Of a DNA stretch of 42,036 bases, positions 24,268 to 32,496 are shown piece after piece. This stretch comes from Planctomycetota bacterium (lineage in GTDB: Bacteria > Planctomycetota > UBA1135 > GCA-002686595). The notes under the pieces were generated by a model. That model ran no database searches. It was not told where the DNA came from and saw nothing but the letters and a program-made list of their open reading frames with translations. Location: contig VGZD01000021.1 in NCBI GenBank assembly GCA_016872715.1, positions 1 through 42,036 of the forward strand. The letters run 5' to 3'. Position numbers and translations under genes: made by a program. The first letter of the stretch is position 1, and every line of letters starts with the position of its first letter.

Positions 24268-24435
24268 ATGCCGCGCACCCTCTGTGCAACCACGTTCCCC
24301 CCCACGCTCGCCCTGTGCCTCGCCGCGCCTCGCGCGGACGAGCTGCGCTTCGCGCCGTCGGACGCACGGGGCGGCGAGCACTCCGCGGCGGCCGAGGTCG
24401 AATGGTCCTTCGGGCTCGCTTGGAAGCCGAGCTGA
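24268..24435 (+). CDS. Small ORF with signal-like start, possibly a gene remnant
   Basis: This 55-residue ORF is preceded by GGAG about 11 bases before the ATG. Residues 1-23 resemble a signal peptide with a weak, proline-interrupted core, followed by ADELRFAPSD. The reading ends soon after in WSFGLAWKPS. The start looks like the N-terminus of a larger secreted protein that has been shortened, but no remaining downstream piece was seen in any frame before the next gene, 20 bases away. It may be a true small secreted protein, a pseudogene stub or chance. Confidence 0.35.
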   Translation: MPRTLCATTFPPTLALCLAAPRADELRFAPSDARGGEHSAAAEVEWSFGLAWKPS

Positions 24436-24455
24436 GTCGCACCCACTGGGCACCC

Positions 24456-26126
24456 ATGACGCTCGAACGCGCTCGTGAATCGACGGTGCCGTGGTGGACG
24501 CTCTTGGCCATCGCCTTCGCCGGTGCGTGGCTGCGCTTGGAGCAACTGAGCACGCAGATCATCGCCGACGACGAGTGGCACGCGCTCAATTTCCTGCTCG
24601 AGCATCCCGTGTCCGCGGTGCCTTGGCGCTTTGGACTCTCGGACCACAGCATCCCCTTGACCCTCTTCGACGGACTGCTTGCGCGCACGATCGGCCTCTC
24701 GGAGCTCGGCATGCGCGCGGTTCCGCTCGCGTGTGGACTCGCTGCGCTGATCGCGCTTCCGGTGCTCGCGCACCGTCACGTCGGCACCAAGTGCTGCGTG
24801 ATCTTCGCGGCCTTGCTCGCCATCTCGCCGCTGCACGTGTACTTCTCGCGCTACGCCCGTCCCTATGCGACGGTGTTCGTGCTCGCGCTCGCCGCGCTGT
24901 TCCTGCTCGAGCGTTTCGCGCAACACCGACGCCCCGCTCTGGCGTGGGGCGCCGCGATCTGCACCGGGCTCGCGCCGTGGTTCCAGCCCGTCATCCTGCC
25001 CTTCGTGCTCGCTGGCCCGTTGCTGCTCCTTGTCGTCGACACTCGGCTGGGCGCGACGCTCGCCGAACGTGCGCGCTTGCTCTGGCCTCAGGCGCTCGCC
25101 GTGGCGCTGATGCTGGCTTTGCTGCTCGGACCGCCCGCGGCGCTCGATTTCGAGACGCTGCGTGAGCGCTCGGGCCATGGACACGTCGGCGCGCTCGACA
25201 TCGGCGCCGCGTGGCGCTTGCTCGCGGGCTCGGGCAAGGACTGGCTCGCTCCGCTGCTCGCCGCCGCGTCGCTCGTGGGCGCGCTGAGCCTCGCTCGATC
25301 GAGTCCGCGCCTCTTGAGGCTGATGCTCGTGGCACTCTCGGCCTCGATCGCGGCGCTCGTCGCGACGAATCCGACGGGGATCGAGATTCCGATCGTGGCC
25401 GTGCGCTACGTGATTCCGAGCTTGGGGATCGTGTTGCTGCTCTGTGCGTGCGGGCTGGCGGAGCTGGACACTTGGCTGGCGTCGCTCGCTCCGCCTCGCT
25501 GGCCGCGCCACTGGCCTTCGATCGCCGCCTGCGCCGCGCTGGCGGCCTTCGGACCGCTGCTGCGCCTGCACGATCGCCCGAGCGCGATCTTCCGAACCCC
25601 CAACGACTGGATGCACCACGGGCTCCTTCAATACCAGTACGACACGGCCGAGCGCGTTCGCTGGATGACCGACACGATTCGACCGCCGAAGCTCTCGCGC
25701 TTCTATCAGAAGCTCGCGCGCGCGCGGAGCGAGGCCCCCACCGAGCCACTCCACCTCGTCGAGGCGCCCTGGAGCTTGCAGTGGGACCGTTCGCCCTTCG
25801 TCGTCTATCAGGCCATCCACGGTGTTCGCACGAGCATTGGCTTCGTGCACCGTCGAGGCGAAGCCCGGCCGTGGGGCGAGCTGCCTTGGGATGACAGCCG
25901 GTTCGAGTTTGCGAACTTCGTCCATGTCGCCGATGTCGAGGAGCTGCGGCGCCGCGGGGTCACGCACGTGGTGCTGCACAAGGATCTCGCGCGCGAGCTG
26001 CCGACCGACCTTGCACGCATCGGTGCCGACATCGGTCCGCTCGTGATCGAGCTGCAGGCCAAGCTCGGCCCGCCGTGCCACGAGGACGAGATCCTCGTGG
26101 CGTTCGACCTCCGGCCTACTTCGTGA
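24456..26126 (+). CDS. GT-C-fold glycosyltransferase, family 39-like
   Basis: This 556-residue membrane protein has about 10 helices over residues 13-400 and a soluble C-terminal part of about 150 residues. The acidic motif ADDEWH at 37-42, in the first loop after the first helix, matches the catalytic Asp position of GT-C enzymes that use polyprenyl-phosphate sugars, such as family 39 and ArnT-like transferases. YFSRYARPYA follows, as in many members. It probably moves a sugar to a lipid, protein or glycan on the outer face. The ATG at 24456 places the first helix right after a short basic N-terminus. The 3' end overlaps the converging rarA gene by 11 bases. Confidence 0.82.
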   Translation: MTLERARESTVPWWTLLAIAFAGAWLRLEQLSTQIIADDEWHALNFLLEHPVSAVPWRFGLSDHSIPLTLFDGLLARTIGLSELGMRAVPLACGLAALIALPVLAHRHVGTKCCVIFAALLAISPLHVYFSRYARPYATVFVLALAALFLLERFAQHRRPALAWGAAICTGLAPWFQPVILPFVLAGPLLLLVVDTRLGATLAERARLLWPQALAVALMLALLLGPPAALDFETLRERSGHGHVGALDIGAAWRLLAGSGKDWLAPLLAAASLVGALSLARSSPRLLRLMLVALSASIAALVATNPTGIEIPIVAVRYVIPSLGIVLLLCACGLAELDTWLASLAPPRWPRHWPSIAACAALAAFGPLLRLHDRPSAIFRTPNDWMHHGLLQYQYDTAERVRWMTDTIRPPKLSRFYQKLARARSEAPTEPLHLVEAPWSLQWDRSPFVVYQAIHGVRTSIGFVHRRGEARPWGELPWDDSRFEFANFVHVADVEELRRRGVTHVVLHKDLARELPTDLARIGADIGPLVIELQAKLGPPCHEDEILVAFDLRPTS

Positions 26127-27375
26127 AGTAGCGCCGGTCCTCGAGGGAGGGCGGCAGGCACTTCATCTCGTCCTTGGCGGCGGGATCGTCGTGCGCGTAG
26201 CGATAGCCCGCGCCGTAGCCCGCTTCTCGCATGAGCCGTGTCGGCGCGTTGCGCAGGTGCAGCGGCACGGGCTCTGCAGCGGTTCGCTGCACATCCTCGC
26301 GCGCCGCGTCGTAGGCCTTGTAGACCGCGTTCGACTTCTTCGCGCGAGCGAGGTAGACGGCCACTTGCACGAGCGCGAGCTCGCCCTCGGGCGTGCCAAG
26401 GCGATTCCACGCGTCGGCTCCGTCGAGCGCGATGCGCAGGGCGAATGGGTCGGCGAGTCCGATGTCCTCCACGGCGATGCGGATGAGGCGGCGCGCGAGG
26501 AAGTCGCGGTCCTCTCCGGCCTCGAGCATGCGCGTGATCCAGTAGGTCGCGGCGTTGTCGTCGCTGTTGCGGATCGACTTGTGCAGCGCGGACGCGAGGT
26601 TGTAGTGCTCCTCGCCCGACTTGTCGTAGGCGAGCGCCTTGCGTTGCAGCGCCTGCGCCAACGTTGCCTCGTCGAGCTCGCCGCCGTCGCGCACGAGCGC
26701 GGCCGCCGTCTCGAGCAGGTTCAGGGCGCGCCGCGCGTCGCCATCGGAGGCGTGTGCGATGCGCGTGAGAAGGTCGCGACTCGCGCGCACGCGACCGCCG
26801 AGTCCGCGCCCGTCCTCGAGAGCGCGCGCGAGCAGCGCGACGAGCTCGTCGGGAGCGAGCGGCTGCAAGACGAGCACGCGAGCGCGAGAGAGGAGCGCGC
26901 CATTGAGCTCGAACGACGGATTCTCCGTCGTCGCGCCGATCAAGACGATGTCTCCGGCTTCGACGAACGGCAGGAACGCATCCTGCTGGGCCTTGTTGAA
27001 GCGGTGGATCTCGTCGACGAAGAGCAGCGTGCGCACGCCGCTGCGTTGGCGGGTCGCCGCGGACTCCGCCATCACCTCGCGCACTTCCTTGATGCCGGAC
27101 AGCACGGCGGAAAAGGGCACGAAGCGCAGCAGCGAGCGTGCGGCGAGCAGGCGCGCGAGCGTCGTCTTGCCGACGCCCGGTGGCCCCCACAGGATCAGGC
27201 TCTGCGTGAGCTCGCCTTCGAGCAGGCGAGCGAGCAGCTTGTCGGGTCCGAGCAGGTGGGCTTGACCCGCCACTTCGAAGAGCGTGCGCGGCCGCATGCG
27301 CTCGGCGAGCGGTCCCACGCAACGCGACTCCGCGGGCGCTTGCGGCTCGGGCGCGTCGAAGAGCTCGCTGCTCAC
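26116..27375 (-). CDS. rarA: Replication-associated recombination protein A (AAA+ ATPase)
   Basis: RarA/MgsA (419 residues) acts on stalled replication forks. The N-terminus has PLAERMRPRTLFEVAGQ. Walker A GPPGVGKT is at 64-71, Walker B VDEIHRFNKAQQD around 120-132, and sensor 1 ATTENPSFE near 148. The C-terminal tetramerisation half includes YDKSGEEHYNLASALHKSIR and AVYLARAKKSNAVYKAY, both diagnostic. The GTG at 27375 overlaps the upstream methyltransferase stop (GTGA), implying translational coupling. Longer in-frame starts run into the methyltransferase gene and were rejected. Confidence 0.94.
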   Translation of the reverse strand: MSSELFDAPEPQAPAESRCVGPLAERMRPRTLFEVAGQAHLLGPDKLLARLLEGELTQSLILWGPPGVGKTTLARLLAARSLLRFVPFSAVLSGIKEVREVMAESAATRQRSGVRTLLFVDEIHRFNKAQQDAFLPFVEAGDIVLIGATTENPSFELNGALLSRARVLVLQPLAPDELVALLARALEDGRGLGGRVRASRDLLTRIAHASDGDARRALNLLETAAALVRDGGELDEATLAQALQRKALAYDKSGEEHYNLASALHKSIRNSDDNAATYWITRMLEAGEDRDFLARRLIRIAVEDIGLADPFALRIALDGADAWNRLGTPEGELALVQVAVYLARAKKSNAVYKAYDAAREDVQRTAAEPVPLHLRNAPTRLMREAGYGAGYRYAHDDPAAKDEMKCLPPSLEDRRYFTK

Positions 27376-28157
27376 GCGCGCGGATCCTCGGCGCGACCCG
27401 CGGCGAACAGGAGCAACGACGCCGCGACGGTGACGTTGAGCGACTCGACGCCTCCGCGCATCGGAATCGTCACGCCTTCGAAACGCGCGCTCGCCTCTGG
27501 CGACGCCCCGGTCTCGGAGCCCACCCACAGCGCGACGCGTCCCGTCCAATCGAATTCCGAGGGCGCGGCCCCACCGCGCGTCGCCGCGCGCACCTGACGG
27601 AAGCCGTGCTCTCCGAGCTCGCGCGCGGCACTCTCGGCGGTTTCGAACGCCATCACCGGCAGCCGCAGCAGGCTGCCCATCGAACCGCGCAGCGCCTTGG
27701 CGTTCCACGGGCTCGCGCCACCGCGCACGAGCACGAGCGCCTCCGCACCGGCCGCCTCGGCGCTGCGCGCGAGCGCGCCGAGGTTGCCCGGGTCCGCGAC
27801 ACCGGCGACCACGAGCACGAGCGCCTCGGCGCCAAGCTGCACGGCCGCGAAACTCGCGGGTCGCGGCGCGCGAGCGAGTGCGATCACGCCTTGGCTCGTG
27901 GCGAGCGCACTCAGCCGTTCCAGCAGGTCGTCGTCCGCGACACGCGCGTCGATGCCGCGTTGCTCGAGTTCCCGTGCGCGCTCCGCGCGGCTCTCGGCGA
28001 CCAACGCCAGCTCGAATTCGCAGCCCGCGCGCAGCGCGTCGTCGATCAGTCGCTCGCCCTCGAGCACGAGCAGCCCTTTCTCGCGTCCGGCGAGCGCGCT
28101 GCGAACGAGAGCGACCGAGGGATTCGAAGTCGATCGAAGCACTTCTCTGCGCGTCAT
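27372..28157 (-). CDS. TrmH/SpoU-family RNA 2'-O-methyltransferase
   Basis: This 261-residue enzyme has the SPOUT fold and should methylate a ribose 2'-OH in rRNA or tRNA using S-adenosylmethionine. An N-terminal substrate-binding domain (LLVLEGERLIDDALRAG) is followed by motif 1 VADPGNLGALARSAEAAGA, motif 2 LWVGSETGASPE and motif 3 GGVESLNVTVAASLLLF, which forms the knot. The combination resembles the TrmH-family proteins annotated as 23S rRNA methyltransferases. The ATG at 28157 is 33 bases from the divergent rsgA start, and its stop is shared with the rarA GTG start. Confidence 0.9.
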   Translation of the reverse strand: MTRREVLRSTSNPSVALVRSALAGREKGLLVLEGERLIDDALRAGCEFELALVAESRAERARELEQRGIDARVADDDLLERLSALATSQGVIALARAPRPASFAAVQLGAEALVLVVAGVADPGNLGALARSAEAAGAEALVLVRGGASPWNAKALRGSMGSLLRLPVMAFETAESAARELGEHGFRQVRAATRGGAAPSEFDWTGRVALWVGSETGASPEASARFEGVTIPMRGGVESLNVTVAASLLLFAAGRAEDPRA

Positions 28158-28190
28158 GGCCGCTGGATGTTCTAGCATGAGCAGCCCTGC

Positions 28191-29153
28191 ATGAGTGAAG
28201 CGACGCAAGTGACCGGACGCGTGGTGCGCACGGACGCCAAGGTGTGCCACGTCGAAATCGACGGTCGCGTCGTGAGCTGCGTCCCGCGCGGAAAGCTGTT
28301 CGAGGAACGCACCGAGCAGAAGAACCCCGTCGCGGTGGGCGATCTCGTGCGCGTCGATACGGCCAGCGTCCCCGCGAGCCTCGACCTCGTGCTGCCGCGC
28401 CGCAATCGCCTCGGGCGCACGGCGTCGAGCCACGATCCGCGCGAGCAGGTCCTGATCGCGAACGTCGATCAACTGTGCATCGTCGCCTCGATCGAGCGGC
28501 CGAAGTTCTCGTCCAATCGCACCGATCGCATTCTCGGCGCGGCGCTGTGGTACGGCGTGCCCTCGGTTCTCGTGCTCAACAAGATCGACCTCGATCGCGA
28601 GGGCAACACCGAGTCGATCGCGCGCACTTATGAGGACATCGGCGTCGAGGTGCTGCGCACGAGCGTGACGACGCTCGCCGGCATCGAAGCGCTGCGCTCG
28701 AAGTTGCGCGACAAGGTCACGGCGCTCTACGGGGCCTCCGGCGTCGGCAAGTCGAGCCTGCTCAACATGCTGCAGCCCGGGTTGAAGCTCAAAGTCGGCA
28801 AGATCAGCAAGTTCTGGGACGGCGGCAGGCACACGACGTCCTTCTCGCAACTGCACCGCCTCGATTTCGGCGGCTGGGTCGCCGACACGCCGGGCATTCG
28901 GACCTTCCGCCTGCACAAGGCCGACGCCGCCGCGCTGCGCGGAATGTTCCCCGAGTTCGCGCGCCACCAAGGCGCTTGCCGCTTCCCCGACTGCTCGCAC
29001 GACCACGAGCCCGGCTGCGCCGTGTTCGACGCTCTCGAACGCGGCGACATCGCCGCCTCGCGCTTCGCGAGCTACATCGAGCTGCTCGACGAGCTGCGCA
29101 TCGTGCGCCCCACCGGCGACGATGAAGATGCTCCGCTCGACGCCGACGAGTGA
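28191..29153 (+). CDS. rsgA: Ribosome small subunit-dependent GTPase A
   Basis: RsgA (320 residues) is a circularly permuted GTPase that checks late 30S subunit maturation. The order of motifs shows the permutation: G4 NKID at 130-133 precedes G1 GASGVGKSS at 181-189 and G3 DTPG at 232-235. An OB-fold-like N-terminus covers about 1-75. The zinc site uses Cys263, Cys268, His270 and Cys276. The ATG at 28191 is divergent from the SpoU gene, and the stop lies one base from the converging DUF2752 gene. Confidence 0.95.
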   Translation: MSEATQVTGRVVRTDAKVCHVEIDGRVVSCVPRGKLFEERTEQKNPVAVGDLVRVDTASVPASLDLVLPRRNRLGRTASSHDPREQVLIANVDQLCIVASIERPKFSSNRTDRILGAALWYGVPSVLVLNKIDLDREGNTESIARTYEDIGVEVLRTSVTTLAGIEALRSKLRDKVTALYGASGVGKSSLLNMLQPGLKLKVGKISKFWDGGRHTTSFSQLHRLDFGGWVADTPGIRTFRLHKADAAALRGMFPEFARHQGACRFPDCSHDHEPGCAVFDALERGDIAASRFASYIELLDELRIVRPTGDDEDAPLDADE

Positions 29154-29154
29154 C

Positions 29155-29586
29155 CTACGCCAGCGCGAGGATCTTGTAGAGCCAACACAGCGCGATGAAG
29201 GCGAGCGCGGGCAGCGCGAGTCGGCGCCATGGAACTTGGACGAGCCGCTCGCCGAGGTCGACTCCACGCACGGTGGCAAACAGCGCGAGCGGCAGCGCGA
29301 GCGAGCCGGCGAGAGCCAGCGAGAAGCCGAGCGGCTGCACGCTGAGCGAGCGCAGCGGCGCTCCTTGCACGAACCACGTGACCGAAGTGGTCACGCCGCA
29401 ACCGGGACAGGGAATCCCAAACCAGCGCGGCGCGCTGCACGGCAAGAGCCCGAGCTGCTCGTGCGTGCCGTAGCCGTCGGGATCGGGCGTGAGCACCAAG
29501 CGCATCGCGACGAGGGCGGCGAGACACGCGGCCGAAGCGAGCACGACGACCCAGTGCAGCGCGCGAAAACGTTCGGAGGACGACAT
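29155..29586 (-). CDS. DUF2752 family membrane protein
   Basis: This 143-residue protein has three predicted helices and the DUF2752 core GIPCPGCGVTTSVTWFVQG, with its conserved Cys-Pro-Gly-Cys-Gly. The family has no firm function; the cysteines suggest metal binding or redox chemistry. The ATG at 29586 has a strong GGAGG 4-8 bases upstream, which decides against a longer TTG start at 29607. It is the last gene of the folC-unknown-DUF2752 series. Confidence 0.87.
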   Translation of the reverse strand: MSSSERFRALHWVVVLASAACLAALVAMRLVLTPDPDGYGTHEQLGLLPCSAPRWFGIPCPGCGVTTSVTWFVQGAPLRSLSVQPLGFSLALAGSLALPLALFATVRGVDLGERLVQVPWRRLALPALAFIALCWLYKILALA

Positions 29587-29623
29587 CGCCCTCCGATTGT
29601 GCCGCAAGGAGGCCTGAAACGCT

Positions 29624-30136
29624 CTATTCGTTGAAGTCGTAGACGTACGAGAGCCGCGCCTTGTTGACGATCACATAGGGCAGCTTGAAGAGCAGTTGGA
29701 GGTCCGAGTCCTCCTTGGCGTTGAACCCGCGCACCTGCGGGTTGCGCATCACGAAGAAGCGCCGCGTCATGCGGTCGTCGGCCTCATAGGCGCCGGGTCG
29801 GCACTCTCCGCCGACCTCGACGTTGAGATGGCCGGTGAAGAACGCGCGCACCTTGACGAGCTTGTGGTCGCGATGGAGCGCGGCGAGCTGGGCGTCACCG
29901 GCCTGATCGAGGAACTCGTGCGCGACGAGGATCTCGTCGGTGTTGACGTGCAGGAGCGGCGTCTGGATGCGGTCGCACGTGTTGAGGTCCACGAGCGTGG
30001 CGTTGCGCACCTTGATGAAGAACTTGCGGTGCTCGTCGAGCACCTGCGAGAGACGGGCATGCTTGCGCTCGACCTCACCCTTGATCAGGAACGAGTCCGT
30101 GAGGAAGAGATCCGAGACGATGGTCGTGGTGGTCAC
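29624..30136 (-). CDS. Conserved-looking protein of unknown function, coupled to folC
   Basis: A 170-residue protein starts at GTG 30136, overlapping the folC stop by GTGA. The sequence alternates hydrophobic and charged residues in a strand-rich pattern (IVSDLFLTDSFLIKGEVERK, VKVRAFFTGHLNVEV, LLFKLPYVIVNKARLSYVYD), with no signal peptide or membrane helix. It looks like a cytoplasmic beta-rich domain. I do not recognise a family. Codon use and coupling support a real gene. Confidence 0.78.
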   Translation of the reverse strand: MTTTTIVSDLFLTDSFLIKGEVERKHARLSQVLDEHRKFFIKVRNATLVDLNTCDRIQTPLLHVNTDEILVAHEFLDQAGDAQLAALHRDHKLVKVRAFFTGHLNVEVGGECRPGAYEADDRMTRRFFVMRNPQVRGFNAKEDSDLQLLFKLPYVIVNKARLSYVYDFNE

Positions 30137-31410
30137 GGTCGCGTCTGCCTGAGGTCGGGTCGTAGGGCTCCTGCGAGGTACAGCGAGCCGATGACGAGGA
30201 CCCACGCGCCGCTGGCGCGGGCGCGGTCCAAGGCCAGCTCGAGCGCCGCTCGTGGAGGGGTGGCCAACTCGACCACCGCACCGGCTGCAAGCGCCGCCTC
30301 CGCGATCTCCGCGGCGGTGCGGTGCAGGTCGGTTCCCACGGACGTGCTGACGAGTTTTTCGGACCGGGGCGCGAGATGCTTGAGGATCCCGGCCATGTCC
30401 TTGTCACGGGCGAGACCGAGCACGACCACGGGCCGCGCCCGCAGGGCAGGGTCGCGCCCGAGATCCGCCAGCGCCGCCGCCACGCTGGCGGGGGTGTGGG
30501 CGCCGTCGAGCACGACCGCGACGTCCCCCACCGAGAAGCGCTCCTGACGCCCCGGCAGGCCCGCGGCGGCCGCCGTGCGAGCATCGAGGTGCCCCGCGCC
30601 CAGGCGCGCGCCGTCCCGCGCCGCCACTCCGCGCTGACCGAGTGCGGCGAGCACCGCGCGGGCGACGCACAGGTTGCGGCCGGCGACCGTATCGACCTCG
30701 CTGCGACCGGGGTCCTCGAGCGGACGAACGACCGGCACGCGCAGCTCCACCGCGCGCGCGCTGATCGCGCGGTCCGCCTCGCTGCCGCTCGGCACTCCGC
30801 TGACCAGCGTGGCGCCACGCTTCACGATCCCCGCCTTCTCGGCGGCGATCGCGGCGTGCGTGTCGCCGAGGACCGCGGTGTGCTCGAGCTCGATGTTGGT
30901 GATCACGCACACCTCGCCGTCGAGCACGTTGGTCGAGTCGAGGCGCCCGCCGAGTCCGACCTCGGCCACGATCCACTCGACGCCCTCCCAGCGAAAGCAC
31001 AGCAGCGCAGCCGCGGTCATCACGTCGAACCACGTGGGATCGACCTCGGGTCGCTCGGCGACGAGCGCTTCGCGCGCATCGAGCGAGTGACCGAGAGCGG
31101 CGTAGAGCAGCTCGTCCGAGATCTCGGCTCCGTCGATCACGACGCGCTCGTTCAGGCGCTCGACGTGCGGCGACGCGTAGCGGCCGACGCGCAGCCCGGC
31201 GCACCGCAGCCCGGCGGCCACGAGCGCCGCGGTGCTGCCCTTGCCCTTGCTGCCCGTGACGTGCACCACCCGCAGCCCCGCCTGCGGTTCGCCTAGGCGC
31301 GCGAGCAGTGCCCGCGCCGGATCCGTCGAGACGCGCATCGCGGCACGCCTGCGGCGCTCCCAGTCGACGAGCCCCTCGAGCCGCTGCGCGACCCGCGCAG
31401 GACTTTCCAT
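30133..31410 (-). CDS. folC: Folylpolyglutamate synthase / dihydrofolate synthase
   Basis: FolC (425 residues) adds glutamate to folates and may also make dihydrofolate from dihydropteroate. The P-loop TGSKGKGS is at 52-59, followed by YASPHVERLNERVVIDG, then GLGGRLDSTN and TNIELEHTAVLGDT, and the C-terminal domain has VLDGAHTPAS. All fit the Mur-ligase-like FolC family. The ATG at 31410 gives a normal length; upstream extensions are Gly/Arg/Pro-rich and reach the Nudix promoter side. No strong ribosome site is seen. It heads a three-gene minus-strand series. Confidence 0.93.
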   Translation of the reverse strand: MESPARVAQRLEGLVDWERRRRAAMRVSTDPARALLARLGEPQAGLRVVHVTGSKGKGSTAALVAAGLRCAGLRVGRYASPHVERLNERVVIDGAEISDELLYAALGHSLDAREALVAERPEVDPTWFDVMTAAALLCFRWEGVEWIVAEVGLGGRLDSTNVLDGEVCVITNIELEHTAVLGDTHAAIAAEKAGIVKRGATLVSGVPSGSEADRAISARAVELRVPVVRPLEDPGRSEVDTVAGRNLCVARAVLAALGQRGVAARDGARLGAGHLDARTAAAAGLPGRQERFSVGDVAVVLDGAHTPASVAAALADLGRDPALRARPVVVLGLARDKDMAGILKHLAPRSEKLVSTSVGTDLHRTAAEIAEAALAAGAVVELATPPRAALELALDRARASGAWVLVIGSLYLAGALRPDLRQTRP

Positions 31411-31579
31411 GTCGGCGACCGGCCGCGCGGGCCAGCCGCGCGACGCACCGCGTTCCTCAGGAACTCCCATTCCAGTCGCGACCCCCGACGGTCGATCCCA
31501 AGGAACGTCTCGGGGGACCGCTCCCCGCGGCGCGTTCCCTCCTCGACCGACCTCGGCTCCCAACCGTCGCCCCCCGACC

Positions 31580-31999
31580 ATGACCGAGCTGGTGCACCGC
31601 ATCAAGATCTTCGTCTACCGCCTGCGCGGCGAGCAGCCCGACTACCTGCTGTTGCGCGGCGCGGCGTCGGAGAGCTGTTGGGGCCCGATCCAAGGGCCGA
31701 TCGGCTTCGGAGAAAAGCTCGAGACCGCCATCCTGCGCGAGGTGCTCGACGACATCGGCATCTCGCGGCCCGCGGACTTGGTCGACCTGCACCTGCCCGG
31801 TCGCTGGGTGATCGGCGACGAGGAAGTGATCGAGTGGACCTACGGCTTCCGCACGCCGCCCGACCGCCACGACCTGCGTCTGTCGCGGCGCTGGGCGGCC
31901 TCGCGCTGGTCGAGCTTCACCGACGCCTATCCCGTGCTGGAGCTCGAGCCCGACCGCGCGGCACTCCTGCGCCTGCACTCGCTGCTCAAGGCAGGCTGA
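31580..31999 (+). CDS. Nudix hydrolase-like protein with altered Nudix box
   Basis: This 139-residue protein has a Nudix layout. The box runs from Gly39 through Glu45 and Arg53-Glu54 to Gly60, reading REVLDDIGI where the consensus has REUxEExGU. Both Glu of the EE pair are Asp (57-58). In known enzymes these residues bind Mg2+, so activity could be kept or changed. The start region VHRIKIFVYRLRG and the WTYGFRTPP strand look like Nudix proteins with dinucleoside or nucleoside diphosphate substrates, but the substrate cannot be named. The ATG at 31580 is divergent from folC. Confidence 0.8.
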   Translation: MTELVHRIKIFVYRLRGEQPDYLLLRGAASESCWGPIQGPIGFGEKLETAILREVLDDIGISRPADLVDLHLPGRWVIGDEEVIEWTYGFRTPPDRHDLRLSRRWAASRWSSFTDAYPVLELEPDRAALLRLHSLLKAG

Positions 32000-32040
32000 A
32001 GGCGCGCGATCCCCGAGGGCTCGACGCGGACCGCCGCGCG

Positions 32041-32430
32041 TCAAGCACCAGACTGGTACAGGCCGCTGACGGCTCCGCTCGGATCCGCGATCACGGCGAA
32101 CCGGCCGCCACCCGCGGAGCGGGGCGTGGTGAGCACCTTGCCGCCGCGCTGCACGACTCGCTCGAGCGCGCTCGCGAGGTCGGCTACGACGATGTAGAGC
32201 AGCCACTGACTCGGAAGGTCGCCGTTCGCGCCGCGCCGATGGCAGATGCCGCCCACGGGCTCGCCGCCGCCTGGGGGCAGCATCACGTAGTCCTCGTAGC
32301 CCCCCATGTCGATCGGTTGCGCCGTCCAGCCGGCGACGGCCATGTAGAAGTCGCGCACGCGCGCGGCGTCGTCGACGGTCAGGTCCTTCCAGCCAATGGA
32401 GCCGACCGCCGGAGTGTTCGCTTCGCTCAT
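32041..32430 (-). CDS. VOC superfamily (glyoxalase-like) protein
   Basis: This 129-residue protein has two beta-alpha-beta-beta-beta modules of the vicinal oxygen chelate fold: an N-terminal IGWKDLTVDDAARVRDFYMA half and a C-terminal half ending FAVIADPSGAVSGLY. The family includes glyoxalases, resistance proteins and dioxygenases; the function here is unclear. The ATG at 32430 is 64 bases after the DUF1501 stop, with a hairpin between them, so it may be transcribed separately. Confidence 0.85.
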   Translation of the reverse strand: MSEANTPAVGSIGWKDLTVDDAARVRDFYMAVAGWTAQPIDMGGYEDYVMLPPGGGEPVGGICHRRGANGDLPSQWLLYIVVADLASALERVVQRGGKVLTTPRSAGGGRFAVIADPSGAVSGLYQSGA

Positions 32431-32458
32431 GGGGCACTCGTTGTGGTTTCACCGCTCG

Positions 32459-32496
32459 GAGCGCGGCGGGCACACGCTACCAGCCGCCGCGCGCTC
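32459..32496 (-). terminator. Hairpin at the end of the DUF1501 gene
   Basis: Arms at 32459-32469 (gagcgcggcgg) and 32484-32496 pair over 11 bp with a 2-base bulge around a 14-base loop, overlapping the DUF1501 stop codon. It lies at the 3' end of the minus-strand series before the VOC gene. No T-run follows. Confidence 0.35.

Noticed and set aside
28158-28190. Promoters for rsgA and the SpoU gene in the 33-base gap
   Set aside because: TAGCAT and TAGAAC occur on opposite strands, but no -35 elements match, so I do not list them as features.
29587-29607. TTG start for the DUF2752 protein at 29607
   Set aside because: A strong GGAGG precedes the ATG at 29586.
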